Origin: Corbicula japonica
Taxonomy: Eukaryota > Mollusca > Bivalvia > Venerida > Cyrenidae
Length of the DNA: 64,000 nucleotides
NCBI GenBank assembly: GCA_038501625.1
Contig: JAZAYU010000087.1
Coordinates: 550,001-614,000 of the forward strand
Direction of reading: 5' to 3'
Shown here: piece by piece, positions 1-12,889 of the stretch
Layout: each line of letters begins with the position of its first letter
Position numbering within the stretch: the stretch's first letter is position 1
Notes under the pieces: model-generated
The model's database searches: none
Told to the model about the DNA's origin: nothing
Seen by the model: only the letters and a program-made list of their open reading frames with translations
Position numbers and translations under genes: made by a program

Positions 1-2280
1 TACTAGTAAAAAATCATTTGAAATCGTTTTACTACTCGTACATCTGGTTTTAGAATACCCTTTGAATAGTGTTTTTCTACAATTTTATTTGTGACATTAT
101 GCAACCGTAGAGGCTATAAATGCATTTTACTTTAGCCCATACACGCAAAATATTCAGTTATAAAATACTTCACACTACACCGGTAGTTTACACAGAAAAA
201 TAACAGTGTATTTAGTTTTAAAAGAATGGAAATTTGAAAATTAAAATAAAACAAACAGAAGTGGCTAAAACATTCATTCGAACACACGAGTTTACGTCTT
301 TATTCTCGAATTTAAACACTTTTACCGACTGCGCTAAGCGGGCTTTTTACATTTAGTAGCTTATTAAAATTGGTTATACATAACATATCGATTTAAATTT
401 AGATCGTAAAGTTTACGAAATATACCGACTACAGGGTCAAATTCAAGAGTGCCAGGTGAATGTTGTTGGACAATACCAGTTTTGTTCGGCTGTGTTGTGC
501 CAGTTTTGTTTTCCTCCTTATATACACCTTTTTACGCATGTGCGACCAGTGTAGACCAGTCGCCATTTCAGCCAATCAGATGCTTGAGATTTTAGGTTGG
601 TCTCCTGATTTTGTGATCCGTGCCGTCTGATCTTGATCTACACTAGTCGTACATGTGTTAAAACTGTATTCATAGAGTACAATTTTTGAACAATTTTATT
701 TCCTTCAAATGATCTTTTCATTGACAGCTCTATTATTTAGGTTGACATTTGACTAATTGTCAAGACATATTCAATAAACTTTTATGTACATGTTAGTGTC
801 ATGTACTTTAAATCGTTAACGAATAAAAATTCATACAAAATAACACCCCAGGCATTTGCATTTGTCTGTCATACGCGGGGGAAATTTTGTGACGCTATGT
901 AAACAAAATTTTTAAAAAAGTAGACAAAGTCTTATTTACAGATAATTAGTTAAGTTTAACCATTAACTCCATAGATACGCCTTTATCACTTTAGCAAACA
1001 GTGTAGATCTAAATCAGCCGACACATCCGTGTCAACTGATCAGGATCTACACTGTTCGCCGTTTCATGCAATAGTTTATATGCCGGCTGATCTTGATCTA
1101 GACTGGTCGCACATGCGTTAATACATATTATTAAAATATATTATATTTATGGACTGCGGAAGAATCTGACGCTTAAATACAAGACCACTGTTCCTCCACT
1201 TACAAAATATTGCGCTCCAACTAATAGAACTTCAAATACTTATATTAGATATTCTTTCATTTGCATTTTCATTTTAATGGAGTATTATCGAAGTAAACAA
1301 ATCAATTAAATAATCAATATATTTATTTGGATTCAGTAAAAATATTGCACTGTTCACAATATATTACGTTAAAGGCAGATTCAACGGAATGGGGGTGGCA
1401 GATGTACACCCCCTCTAATTGTTTACAAACAAATGTAAAAAAGAAAAAAAACTATTCCTTTTTAGTCTTTCTCCTTCTTAAAATAATCACATGTTTCCGG
1501 GTTATAAATATTCTGTTTGGATAAGTCGGCTTAAATATTTTAATTCAAGGCTTCATAAAACGAAAGACTTTTATGGCACTTTAAATTAAGCTTGCATCAT
1601 TAATTCATGAAATTTGCTTCAGCACAGCACCTGTCTATTCTGTTTATTTCCAAATATGTTCTACAAAAAGTTGTATAAATTTACTTTTCACTAATCAATA
1701 GAACAAGAAAGAGTAACGCATCTAGATGCATGTTTGAACACAGCACTAACTGAACTTAATTTAATTTTTTTTTATATACGGAAGCATGATACATTCAAAA
1801 TCAAGGACATCACTGAACTATGATATTTAACTTTATTTATATACGGAAGCATGTTTCATAAAATCCATAAAATCAAGGACACAATGAACTATGATATTTT
1901 ATTTAGAAAAAATCATTTTCCTATGTAGGCGGACGCCTATTAATGATCGTTTTATAGTATTTTTACCACAAATCCCTTTATGATTATCGAAATCTGAATT
2001 TAGAATTATGCAGTTTTGGACCGGAGTCATTTTTCATGTTCATTTATACTAAACCTAAAATTAATTAGTAATTTAAATGATTCATATAGTTGCACATCAC
2101 AATAATGGACGAGTTCTATAATTAATTATAAAATTAAAAATAAAGGTAAATTCTTATAGTTATTAACACATATCCACTCAAATCGTAAATTGGAGCAAAT
2201 TATATTATTGTCATTTCGCTACAATTTCCGTCACCTTAAAAAGTAATATGCATATTAGGAATTACCACACTTTAAAACAC
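1..2280. other. Gene-free AT-rich stretch
   Basis: I see no convincing exon here. Short inverted motifs built around GATCTACACT/GATCTAGAC and ACATG/ACACATCCG recur at about 540-660 and 1000-1110 and look like fragments of a dispersed repeat (similar pieces occur near 11030-11160 and 24770-24860). The 65-codon open frame at 1327-1524 has no homology I recognise and looks like chance. Confidence 0.5.
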
Positions 2281-2281
2281 A

Positions 2282-2455
2282 GCCTCCCTTAACATCCAAA
2301 ATATTAGAGAGGAAAAGAGCACGGGTTTATAACATGTCCAGTTTCACATAAGAAACCTCAATCAGTTAACGAAAAAGAAAACAGGAGTGGTTACCGCCTC
2401 GGAACGGTCAGTGGCGAAACATTTTGCCACTGGGGATTTAAACCAGGTTCAACTA
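2282..2455 (-). repeat. Dispersed repeat family B copy
   Basis: This is one copy, on the minus strand, of a short interspersed repeat found at least a dozen times here. Its plus-sense consensus starts near CTAGAACCTGGTTTAAACC, continues with TTTTGCCACTGACCGTTCC, AGGCGGTAACCCC and GGGTTCTCATTTTCGTTAATTG, passes through GCTGTGTGGGGAGGCTGTG, and ends near GGCCATTCCTGATATGCA. No coding potential is seen. It may be a SINE or a non-autonomous DNA element; I cannot assign a named family. Confidence 0.7.
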
Positions 2456-2644
2456 ATAAATCAATAAATTGGAAACAGAGACAATGTTTAAATTATAAAA
2501 ACGGAATTTCCTTTTGTTATGCGTTTCACTGATGTATGAACTGTCGGAATATAAACAGGTGTTTATGCAATTTGGTGTTCGTAATATTCTGAAAGTTCAT
2601 ACATCGATGAAATGTAGAACAAAACGAAATTAATTTTTTAAAGG

Positions 2645-2985
2645 AAAGAAAATGGATTTTAGCGGAATATTTATCGGAACAGCATCCCACAATTTAGCGA
2701 CAATGGCTTTTTTTACCACAGTTATATTACATGTTCATTCATTTTGAGGAGTATTTATTGGAACAGAATCATACAATAAAGCGATACTGGCTTTTTAACA
2801 CAGTAACTGTAACAGTTATATTAATACCTGTTAATTCATTTTGAGTATTTATTGAAACAGATTCCCACAATATAGCGATGATGGCTCACTTTACCACAGT
2901 TATATTACATGTTCATTCAATTAGAGGAGTATTTATTGGAACAGATTCCCACAACTTACTTTAACACAGTTACATTACATGTCAC
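2645..2985 (+). repeat. Degenerate ~94-bp tandem repeat
   Basis: About 3.5 diverged copies carry GAGTATTTATTGGAACAGA, CCCACAATATAGCGAT, GGCT..TTTACCACAGTTATA and TTACATGTTCATTCATT in the same order. Copies differ by small indels, so it is an old array. No coding function is visible. Confidence 0.75.
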
Positions 2986-3487
2986 GCCAGTTGGCGGTTG
3001 ATAAATGTTCTACTTTGTCAAGAGGGCGGAAATAATGTCCAAACATTTTATGACATACAGGAGAACATACTCATGTGATTAATGGAGGCCACTGAGAGAT
3101 TTATAGCCATGTTCTCAAAATGATATGATGTATGAGCCGTGTCGTGAGAAATATGTCGGGAATATTTTAAGTGATTTCAGGATTTTCAGTTAGTTATAAA
3201 GAAATTCAGAAAAATGTGTGATTTTTTCCATTTAATTCACAATTTCCTAGTTGTTACACGTCTTTATCAGATACAACGCTTTTAACATGTCATTTGTTTG
3301 AGTATTGACATTTTCGAAATTAGTGTCAAAACAACGGAAGCCGTACCTTCCGTACAATCACTCAGGGAGTACCCGTACGTATAATGACATAGCACCTATT
3401 CCTAAAATTATTGATCGTGTTTTCAAACATTTATTAAAATAAAAAAAACTTCAGAAGACAATTATAGCATATGTTAAAATTTAATAA

Positions 3488-3598
3488 ATGTCAACAAAAC
3501 TAATTTCGTTTAATATTGTTCTATCAGTTTTTATGTTAAAATATGACATCAAAATAATTTCGTTTTATGTTATTCTATCAGTTTTTACGTTAAAAACT
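3488..3598 (+). repeat. Two-copy ~60-bp tandem duplication
   Basis: Two consecutive copies share AATTTCGTTTWATRTTRTTC followed by TATCAGTTTTTAYGTTAAAA. This is a short local duplication of no evident function. Confidence 0.6.
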
Positions 3599-3968
3599 GT
3601 GACAGCAGCGTTTGTCCTAAATGTTGATAAAGAGCTTAATATACACAATTCGTCATAAACACATAATCATATGTTGCAAAACGAGTCAAGCTGTATCACT
3701 AATTAGCAACAAAAAAAGAAGCAAATTACTTTAATGAATATTTAATCATCATTTAATGACTCGGGTCGCTAAGATAGATAAAACACAATCTTGTCGCAGA
3801 TTTGAATTAAAAAAAATACATTTAAGAGAGAGACTGGATTAGATATTTTTACCAGTGAAAATTTATTGCTAAATCCAATAAAATGTTTTTAAAAAATTTC
3901 GCTATTTTTAATGTTTACCTTAAAAAAACCAGATTTTTCCCAGTACGCTCTATACATGACCATTATAG

Positions 3969-3990
3969 CCCCCCCCCCCCCCCCCCCCCC
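3969..3990 (+). repeat. Poly-C homopolymer tract
   Basis: A run of about 22 consecutive C residues follows ATTATAGC. It is a mononucleotide microsatellite; length calls at such tracts are unreliable, so its exact size may be an assembly approximation. Confidence 0.9.
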
Positions 3991-4135
3991 GATCTAAATA
4001 CGATACGTACCGGAAAACAGGATTTAGAGGTTATTTTGAAATCGAGAATGATAATCATTACGCGATTTAGGTGTTCTTTCCTCATTAAGTTAACATTGCC
4101 CTCATGTTAATATTTTTAATATCCTGTACATATTG

Positions 4136-4470
4136 GCACCGCCCTCAGAAAATCTACTTTCTGTCTTTTAACGCCATCTATTGGCCAGGCCGCCAGGAAA
4201 TCTACTTTCTGTCTTTGAACGCCATTTATTGGCCCCGCCGCCAGAAAATCTTTTTTCTGTCTTTTAACGTCATATTTTAGCCCCGCCGCCAGAAAATCTA
4301 CTTTCTGTCTTTTAACGTCATATTTTGGCCCCGCCGCCAGGAAATCTACTTTCTGTCTTTTAACGCCATGTATTGGCCCCGCCGCCAGAAAATCTACTTT
4401 CTGTCTTTTTTACGCCATTTATTGGCCCCGCCGCCAGAAAATCTACTTTCTGTCTTTTAACGCCATACAG
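4136..4470 (+). repeat. 48-bp tandem repeat with internal hairpin, 7 copies
   Basis: Seven head-to-tail units of about 48 bp each contain GCCGCCAGAAAATCTACTTT, CTGTCTTTTAACGCCAT and TATTGGCCCC. Inside each unit CAGAAA and TTTCTG form a 6-bp stem around ATCTAC, so the transcript of either strand would make a row of hairpins. Units differ at a few positions (GAAA/AAAA, GCCAT/GTCAT). There is no open frame across it. Confidence 0.85.
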
Positions 4471-4810
4471 TTAGTCTCAAGATATGGTTCAAAATACCAA
4501 TACAGATTTTTATTTGACTATTAGACTAATCGTTTTCTTACACCTTGTAAGATTATTAAAAACATTTAAACAAAGAAATCTTTCCGGAAATTTTCAATTT
4601 TAGATTTAGGAAATATATTATCAGTGTGCAATAATTAAAAAAGTTTACATATAATATGCGATTTGATTAGAAACCTTATAACCTCCAGTTCCATTTTTAT
4701 TTCAGATAATTAATTCAAGAAAACATATAATAACAAGATTGTTTTACTTTTTCAATCAGTGGAATATCGATTATATTTCGCTCATGAATAGTAGCCCTTT
4801 GAAGGCCGTT

Positions 4811-5028
4811 GAGGTGGAACGCGCCCCAATTTTTTTTTGTGTGTTTCTTCACGAAATTTCGCATACATATAATCGAGCATATGCCTGATTTGGATATGTG
4901 CTTAGTTTTTTAGTATTCTAAGCCGTTTCGAAACTACAAGTCTACAAAGTACACCACTTACGTAACATTATATGTATGCGAAATTTCGTGAGGAAACTCG
5001 AAAAAAGTTTTCGGATGCGTTCCACCTT
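4811..5028. mobile_element. ~217-bp fold-back (MITE-like) element
   Basis: The two ends are inverted copies. The left arm reads AGGTGGAACGC then CACGAAATTTCGCATACATA; the right arm reads TATGTATGCGAAATTTCGTG then GCGTTCCACCT. Arms are about 60 bp, the centre is unique and no protein is encoded. I could not find a perfect target duplication (TTGA on the left, TTAA on the right), so insertion boundaries are tentative. Confidence 0.65.
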
Positions 5029-5034
5029 AAATTT

Positions 5035-5345
5035 GTGCGCTCAACTCAGGGATATGCGACGTGAACTGTAATATGCACTTCAATTATTTCTAATGAACAG
5101 GCTCACTCAAACCGAGCCTGCAATATCTTATTATTTGTCTTGTTAGGTCAATCTCCACACAGAGTTGTCGTTCCTTGCAGTATCTTAAAACCAGCTAAGG
5201 AGCGACAAATCTAGATAGAAACCGAGCCTGCAATATTTTAATATTTGTCAAGTAAGGTCAATCTCCACACAGAGTTGTCGTTCCTTGCAGTCTCTTAAAA
5301 CGAGCTAAGGAGCGACAACACTGGATAGAGATTGGTATTAGGTGG
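5035..5345 (+). repeat. Family A fragment with a ~112-bp tandem duplication
   Basis: The left part matches dispersed family A (GTGCGCTCAAC then CAGGCTCACTCAAACCGAGC). Its continuation, CCGAGCCTGCAATAT through GGTCAATCTCCACACAGAG and AAGGAGCGACAA, is duplicated in tandem at about 5120-5220 and 5221-5330. Noncoding. Confidence 0.65.
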
Positions 5346-5624
5346 CTTTCAAAGTTCCCCTATTCATCTATTTAAAAATAATCAACGCATTTATCAATGC
5401 ATCAAATGATCCAACTAATTGTATACAGAAATCGCTTTTGTTGTTAAAGCAGGTAATTGAGGATACCCAGAGTTTTCATGTCAGTATGCATTTATTTGTT
5501 GTTGTTTTTAATTGGTAGATATTTGTAAAAGAAAACAATCAAAAACAAATAATTGCATTTTGTAAAGAAAACGATGAATATCTCTAAAATTAAAATAAAG
5601 CAAACCATTATTTTGGAAAACTCA

Positions 5625-5640
5625 ACATTTTATTTATTTT
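5625..5640 (-). terminator. Candidate polyadenylation signal region of the 79-aa secreted peptide gene
   Basis: On the minus strand, AATAAA motifs (plus-strand TTTATT) occur about 200 bp beyond the stop codon at 5837-5839. They are the nearest good candidates for 3' end formation; the AT-rich context makes chance occurrence possible. Confidence 0.4.
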
Positions 5641-5836
5641 TATAAAGAAATGAAAAATAAATAAATTATGACATTTTGGTGTACTATGAAGCTATAAAAT
5701 CAACAATCGAAAATCGCGGAACCCGTGTTGTCGCTTGATCTTTGCATTGTTGACACTATAGCGAATTGATGAAAACATGTCGCCATGTTGAATCACGTGA
5801 CGTCGCCATGTTTCTTGTTGAATCACGTGACTTTGT

Positions 5837-7623
5837 TTACATTTGCATGCCCAAGCAAGCGATGTAGGGGATTCCCATGATCTGACACTGGAGCATCATC
5901 TGCATGTTGTCACCTGAGGAACATAAAACAAAATTAGATTTTCTTACAGAACATTGATTTTGATGAAAAATGGTTGAGTTTAGACTTAAAAATTGTAAAA
6001 TAAAATCTTGACCTGCTTCTGCTTCTGTTTACAAAGACTAAGTAACCGATCATATTTAAAGTACTCTGCTTAATAAGACGTTACAAACACAAAGTTTATA
6101 TTCGGTGAAAAAAAACGAATAATACAATTATCTTTTCAAGAAAAACACAACAAATTTAAAAAAAAAAAAAGAACATGTACATGCATTTAGACATTTTCAT
6201 TAGGAAATTCCTAGTAATATCTATTTGTCTTTATAATGTTAATTTCCATAGAATGTGTACGTAGTGTGTAGATATACCGAATATATACCATGAGGATTAC
6301 TTTACAAAAACCTTGAGCGATGGCTTGACAGTTTATATACTAACTGGAGCTAGCTGGAGCTAATCTAGCTTTCTTAATCATATCCAAATGTTAATTTCAT
6401 GTTTAAATGGTAAAACAATGAATACATTTTAAATGAAATGTAAATATCTTGAAATGAATGGTGATGTCTGTACATAAAAGGATTGTTTGATAGGTAAAGG
6501 ATAAGTGAGATTTCCAAAAGGCAGATAAAACAATGAACTTTGTTAATGTAAAGTGGTAAAATACCATTCCCACTTCTTCCCGACACCAAGCATTTGGTTA
6601 AGCTATTATCAATACTACCAAAGCGGCTTAAAAATGAAGAACATATTCCAAACAAGATCACTTACCCAATCCACCAGTTAGTGCAGCAAGGCCGAAGAAA
6701 GAGTTAGTGCCAGCTCCGAGCATAGATGGGGCGCCACCGGCAGAGGGATCTTGGCCAGCATCAGCAGGGTTCTGAGCGTAGATGGCAACAGCCAAGCAAG
6801 CAAAGATGATTGCAACGCACACCTGAAACGAAAAATGAAATATGCATATCAGAAATTACCACAACCAGAAGAAACAGTACAAGTTGTCTTCAAGCGAATA
6901 ACCAAGTTGGCGAAGTTAAAATCTCAATTGTTTCCTTTACATCTATATAAGAGTACCATTTTCAACTATTTAAGTGTATTAGATTCTTAAGATTTGTACT
7001 AGTATTTATGCAAGTTATTAGATTGCTGGAAAACAGCGATTTATCCTAATTACCTCCCTTTTGACGATAAAATTCGCAACAATCATTTTGCTTTGTTTTA
7101 TCCTACGATTATTCAAACTGTACCGTAAATATCGACAAAATTAAAGTTAGCAACAGTCACTTTAAAATTAACACCAAAATGCGCAATAACATAACATACA
7201 AGGTAAGAGAAAAATATAGATAATAGTAAGTTCTTTTCAAACATAGTAACAAAGATCACATAAGCCACATTTTCTTCATGATCTCGCTATATAAGTAATA
7301 TTGATCATAAAAAACATTAATTTCAGAGTTTACAGACTATTACTTAATAATAAATACTCTATACAATAGACTTCGAAAACGCATAGTACGTATCCGAAAT
7401 CACAGCAATACGATTATTTGTAAAATTTGTTAAGTTACAACCAAATAAAGAAAGAACTTAAAGAAAAGAAATTATATCTTGGCGCTGTCGCCGTAAGGGT
7501 TCGCTCCCCAGTAGGGGCAATATCATTTATAATTAAAGTAAAACAATAAAAAACCCAAGGAAATGTAACTTAAAGCAAAAATAAAAGAGAGAAAAGAAAA
7601 TATAAATGTAAGCTTACCTTCAT
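5837..7623 (-). CDS. Small secreted Met/Gly-containing peptide precursor, 79 aa, three exons
   Basis: I do not recognise a named family. Coding exons on the minus strand are 7623-7618 (ATG AAG), 6822-6666 and 5913-5837. Each junction has a canonical site: donors GTAAGCT and GTAAG, acceptors TTTCGTTTCAG and ATGTTCCTCAG. The first two codons join a hydrophobic signal peptide, so the N-terminus is MKVCVAIIFACLAVAIYAQ with likely cleavage before the Q. The mature part is rich in G, A, P and S, then TNSFFGLAALTGGLG, and the last exon encodes a Met-rich tail with two Cys (MQMMLQCQIMG... ACLGMQM). The second intron is phase 1 and splits a Gly codon, exactly as in the genes at 21552 and 62342. A TATA-type promoter lies 83-92 bp upstream of the ATG. 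Likely secreted; a structural role (shell or byssus) is a guess. The model depends on splice logic only. Confidence 0.8.
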
Positions 7624-7705
7624 TGTAACGGTTAGCGGATCCTGAGACCTGTGAGTCGAACGGAGGAGTTTTGAATGCTGGATGACAATGAACAGCGAGC
7701 TTCCG

Positions 7706-7713
7706 TTTTTATA
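7706..7713 (-). promoter_or_regulatory. TATA box of the 79-aa secreted peptide gene
   Basis: On the minus strand CTATAAAAACGG sits about 85 bp upstream of the ATG at 7623, leaving a 5' leader of about 55 bases if transcription starts about 30 bp downstream. Position and sequence fit a core TATA box. Confidence 0.65.
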
Positions 7714-8499
7714 GCAACGAAAGGGGCAGACATATTTAATGGCACTCAGACTGAGTAGACAGATTTTGTGTAAGGAATAATTAGGACAAACTCATAATGA
7801 ACATATCTGTGCCCTGAGGTCATATGTCAGGAATTAAAATTGACTTGTTTGTCAGTCAAGAAGCATTATGGTCAGTGTGTATTCATTGCGACATCACGCC
7901 CACGTCAGAGAAAGTCATTCTAGTGTAATTTAATTTAGTGCAACTGACCACAAATATTATCCTAATTTATATTGGTCACTTTGGACAAAACAGTTGTCAT
8001 TTGACTTGTTTTTAAGAAAACCATTATAACAATGTTGTTTTTATTTATGAGTGTCTTTTCAGAATCACGATTCGTAATTTTATTTGACTAGTGCACATTT
8101 TTGAGGTTAGTTACATTAGAAAACAAACGTCTTATGATTCTGAGTCAGCATCAAAATAAATGTTTAACGTATATTAACATATAAATCTAATAAATAAGGT
8201 CAGGTTTTTTATGATAATTTTATTTTACACAATTTAATAAAGTAGTAAAAACGTTGACATTACCGTTTAATTAACGTATTTATTATATAGTTATTGTTCC
8301 ATCATTAGTAAATTACAGTTTCGAAGTTTGAATCTAGGTTGAGATTCGTAACATGCATATTTGGTGGGTATATGTATTTGCTCAAGTTTATTTTTTACAT
8401 CGGTATTTATTCATCATCTGTAAAAAGTATTTAAATACTAGTTGATTTTCTCTGGAATCATTTACTTTCATTTTCATGTCTTTAACAGCGGTTACAGTA

Positions 8500-9110
8500 C
8501 TTGCCCAGTGTTTTCTCGTTTAAGGAAAACCCATTCTTTTATCTGGGGAACATACGCCGCTGAACATGAAATGGTATTAATCTGAAAATACCGCATATTC
8601 CTATAAGGTTCCATATTCACCGTCATATGCATTCCATGGTTTGCGATGGATCAAAATCGTACTCTTTATTGGTGTAAAAACTGAGTTGCGCTCAACCCAG
8701 GGCTAGGCGGCGTGGGCAGTAATATGCATTTTCATTACTGTCCATGAACAGGCTCAATCAAACCGAGCCTGCAATACTTTGATTGTCGTGTTCGGTGGCT
8801 TTCAAAGTTCCCTTTTCATCTGTTTTAACGGGAACTTTGAAAAGTGAAGTATGCCTATTAGAATAGCCTCACTCAGAACAAGAAAGCCTTCCACCTTCAC
8901 CGCCATATGCATACAATCGTTTGGGATCACAATTGTACTGTTTGCTGATGTAAATTTGTTGTGCGTTCAACCCTGGACGAGGTGGCGTGGACAATATATT
9001 GCATTTCAATGTTATTTCCTTTACTCCCCCAAACAGGCTCAATCAAACAGAGCATGCAATATTTTCAAGGATTTTTTGTTTGGTTTCTTTTAAAGCTCCC
9101 TTTTAATCTA
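8500..9110 (+). repeat. Two adjacent dispersed family A copies
   Basis: Family A is the commonest dispersed repeat in the window. Diagnostic blocks are GTTTTCTCGTTTAAGG, ATACGCCGCTGAACATG, GAGTTGCGCTCAACCC, GGCTAGGCGGCGTG, CAGTAATATGCATTT, ACAGGCTCAATCAAACCGAG and TTCAAAGTTCCCTTTTCATC. The first copy runs about 8500-8835; a more diverged, partial second copy runs about 8850-9110. No protein is encoded. Confidence 0.75.
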
Positions 9111-9394
9111 TCCCCACGCAGTCAAAATACAAAACGAAAAGAGAGCACGGCATTATAAAAAGATCAGTTTTAAAAAAGACACCCGAACTTCCCAGTGAAA
9201 ACGACGTCATTCCTTGAGCACGATACTTTCCTCTGTTAACAATATTCTTAATTTGTGATACGAAACATTGATATCCTCAGATCACCTGCTTCAAAATTCT
9301 ATTTTGCTCAGTTCTGTTTCTGTTTTAAATTGATGGAAAAGGATCTTCGAAAGCCACCGAACATGACAAATATAAATATATTTCATCTGTACAT

Positions 9395-9845
9395 ATTCAA
9401 TTTGAAAAAGCTCGTAGGCCGAAACATTAAAAATAAAAGGCATAATCGTTGAAATAATTATTATAAAAGCCAGCTTTGTTCAGTATTGAGTCTAATAGAA
9501 TGCTGTTGCATGACATGATTATTAAAAAATAGGTGAAACAGTTTTCACTGTATTTATTTTGAAGAAAAAAGACCATATGCCCGCCGGAACATTATAATAA
9601 AAGAAAAAATCATTTAAATATTCTTTTAAAAGCCAGTTTTGTTCAGTACTGTGTCTAACAAAATGCTGTCGGATAACATAATCATTTATAATAAGAGAAA
9701 ATAGGACAAACAGTTTTTTCTTTATTTCTTTTAAAAAAAGTCATAGGCCTAAAATCATTTTAATTTTCTTATAAAAGCCAGCTTTGTTCAGCTTTGAGTC
9801 AAAACAATTCTGTCGGATGACATAATCATTTAATTAGGACATGCA
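9395..9845 (+). repeat. ~165-bp degenerate tandem repeat, about 3 copies
   Basis: Three diverged units share TATAAAAGCCAGCTTTGTTC, GAGTCTAA.A.AATGCTGTC, GGATGACATAATCATTTA and GAAACAGTTTTC.CTTTATTT. Copies start near 9460, 9625 and 9770, with a partial one before. Noncoding. Confidence 0.65.
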
Positions 9846-9984
9846 CTGAAGACAGTTCAACACGTCTTGAAAGCTAATTGCACACCTGTAATTAAGACCT
9901 TTTGCCAAAGGCATATTTTAGTATAATAATGTCATTTGTCAAGATTTGTAAGTAATTATCTATTTAATACCGTCTCTAAAGTAT

Positions 9985-10130
9985 GGTTCTGTTTTTCGTT
10001 AATTGTTTGTGGATTCTTATTTGAATTGACATACTTATAACAAACATGCTCTCTCTTCCTCTCTTCTTTTTCGCTGCGTGGGGAGGCAGTGTTTTGTGAG
10101 TGTGGCGATTGCTGATATGCATATTTTACT
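9985..10130 (+). repeat. Dispersed family B copy
   Basis: A plus-strand copy lacking the first third of the consensus: GTTAATTGTTTGTGG, then ACATGCTCTCTCTTCCTC, GCTGCGTGGGGAGGCAGTG and GGCGATTGCTGATATGCA. A partial minus-strand copy lies at about 9105-9180. Confidence 0.65.
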
Positions 10131-10139
10131 CTTTTACTA

Positions 10140-12880
10140 TATTTGACAATGAAATTTATTGCTTTGCAGTTTAATCTTTTATTTTAGTCTTATCATTGTA
10201 CATGTATATACAATTTACATTTTACATAAAACTAGTAAAATTATAATGCCACTTAAATCGAGGTACAAGAGAGTATGTACAACAATTTAAACGTCAGAAT
10301 GGTAACTTTAAATACTAAAAGAGAAAAACTGAGTTCACTACACCGTAGTTAAAGCCAAAAGAAATTGCATTCCAAATTCTATAAGAATTATTCAGAAAAA
10401 GGAACACTTTGCATTCCACTTATGCCTTTATTTTTCCGTATTTTATTTGATGTAATATTAATTTATATTGAAGATAAACCTGTTATTCACTCACACAAAT
10501 GCTCTGAGCTAACTTGCTTACTTATTGTCACAAAATGTTTCAAAATGACTCTAGTGGAAATGCATATAATGTTATAAAAATAGTAGATAAAGAAAATGTC
10601 AGAGATGGCGTCCAAATACTAATATACGCGTGAAATAGACGCAATGGCGGAAATGGAAAATAACATTATTTTTGAGCCTATATATAATAAGAACGGAAGC
10701 AAAAACCTGTTTAACATTATAATGGTTGAAATTATTTTTGAGCCAATGACAATGCAGTATTTTTCAAATATTTCGAACCTTAATTCTCATAAAGTCGCGC
10801 GTCTGAAATGTGTTTATTATAGGTCGATTTCCTCTATAATATTGTTCGAACATTTATTGATAAACATGTATAGTTCGTCGAAGATCTTCTACAGTGTTCA
10901 AGGAGGCGTGACTTAGAAAGTCTGAAAAAGGAAAGGCTTATAAATATTTTAGCTTTGACTTGTTTGGCTTAAGATAATCTTCTTAAATTTCTTAACTCTT
11001 TATTGCATATATACGTCTGTTATCACATAGGCGACCAGTTTAGATCAAGATCACCTATTAACTCAATGTCATCTGATCAATATTTTACACTTTTTTGTCA
11101 CAAATAACCTAGTGAATCTAACAGGGAGAAGTGTCGGTCGTGATCAGACTACACGGATGAGCCCGTTGATCCGGAAATAAACTATTTTACCATGCTATAA
11201 AATTTTTCTTAATGAATAAAGGGTAAAATGGAACTTCCACGGTTGAAACCTTGTTACTCAAAGCAATGATAGACTGCTACGCAGGTTTTTTTTCCTGAGA
11301 ATCAGTAATGTTCACATGGTGTTTTCAGATAAAGAAATTCCATAATTCACTTTCTAAAATATTCTCTCAGTATGTTTACGGGCCATTGAAGGACAAAACT
11401 ACTTTCCCTTTGAATATTGATTTGTGCATACCCATATATGGTTATTTAGGCGGCGACTGTTTTGTCAGTTACAAAAATAATTTCGACCATAATATACGTT
11501 ATAGTTTATTTTGAGGCTTGTATGAAAAATTAAACGGTCGCCCAGCTGCTGAAAATAGAACCTTCAATGCGTTTTTTTTTCAGATTTATACCATTCCATG
11601 TTCAGCGGCGTATGTTCCTCAGATAAAAGAATGGGTTTGCCCTAAACGAGAAAACAATGGGCGGAACTTAACAGAATAGAATTTTGACTGGCGATCTGGC
11701 GATTATTAAATTGTATCTGTTGCCATAAATTTAAGAGAATAAATTATTGGGTCGCAACTTGTTGAAGAGGTAGAGGCATTCACCTTGACGTTCTGTTTCA
11801 TACAAAACACAGATTCTAATTATAATATCGTGTTGTCTAAAGGTCTGCATGAAGAGGTCTGTAATTGTATATGTGACTTCTCGTCACTATTTTCAAATTT
11901 TACATGCAAATATCAATCTCAAATGAAAATATCGATTCGTCTTGCTGTCAAAATTACGTAACGGTGTTTCTGTTTGACAGGTAACGGTGTTCACAAGACA
12001 GGTTTATATGTTTACACCTAGTTACATGTACATCGATACGTCTTTATTATTTTAATTACTTTTGTTTCAAGCATTCTGCAAGAGTTTGCCTATGGTTAAA
12101 ATAACACATAAAATATATTCAGTATGTAGAAAAGTTTTCATACAATACATAGAAATTTCAAATGATACAATTGCATTATTTGAGAACATACGTTTAATGG
12201 AAATAAATTTTGGTTGGCCATGAAGTTAGGTCGAATCGATTGTTTTGTCAAAAAACCCTTACGACTTTTGCAGTAATACAATTTCAAATATTTTTTATCG
12301 GATATTTTATACAATATAAAGTTCTTGTATAACTGTGAAATCTTGAATTTCCCGGTAAAATATCAAAATCTATTGGAAATGATGTTTTCACTAAAGGCCA
12401 CTCGTGATAATTTCAGGTTTTTGGTGTTTGTTTGTGAAACAAATCGTTAAACGCTACTTGTGACAACCTCAACTTTTGGTGTTCACTCGTGAAAACAAAT
12501 ATCCTCTATATTTGACTGAATTTAATTAGAGTTAACCTCATATCCCGGTAAATATCAAGGATATCTTTATTTTAATGAGGCACTGTTATTTAAAATTGTT
12601 TCATCATATATGACAACAGACGTTTTTGCTGAATAGATATGACCTTTGACGCTTTTACGAGATAGAACCAGTCAAGTATGAAAAGTAATACATCATTTCC
12701 TCGAAAAAAACTAGGTCACGTGGTAGTGATCATTCACATCCTTTTAAACTAATGTACCAGTGAAAACAGTTTGGTGTCACGGCAGCAATGCTGCTGTCAT
12801 ACACTGAAGTTAAGATTTAACCTTTCTGACTGGGTTAGACATATAGAAAGAACAATTGGACATAGTTCTTAAATTGTCAA
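10140..12880. other. Gene-free stretch
   Basis: No exon is supported. A minus-strand family A fragment lies at about 11560-11680 (it includes CCATTCCATGTTCAGCGGCG). Open frames of 70-90 codons at 10365-10916 and 11308-11514 lack recognisable motifs and are AT-rich like the surrounding DNA. Confidence 0.5.
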
Positions 12881-12889
12881 CAATAAAAC

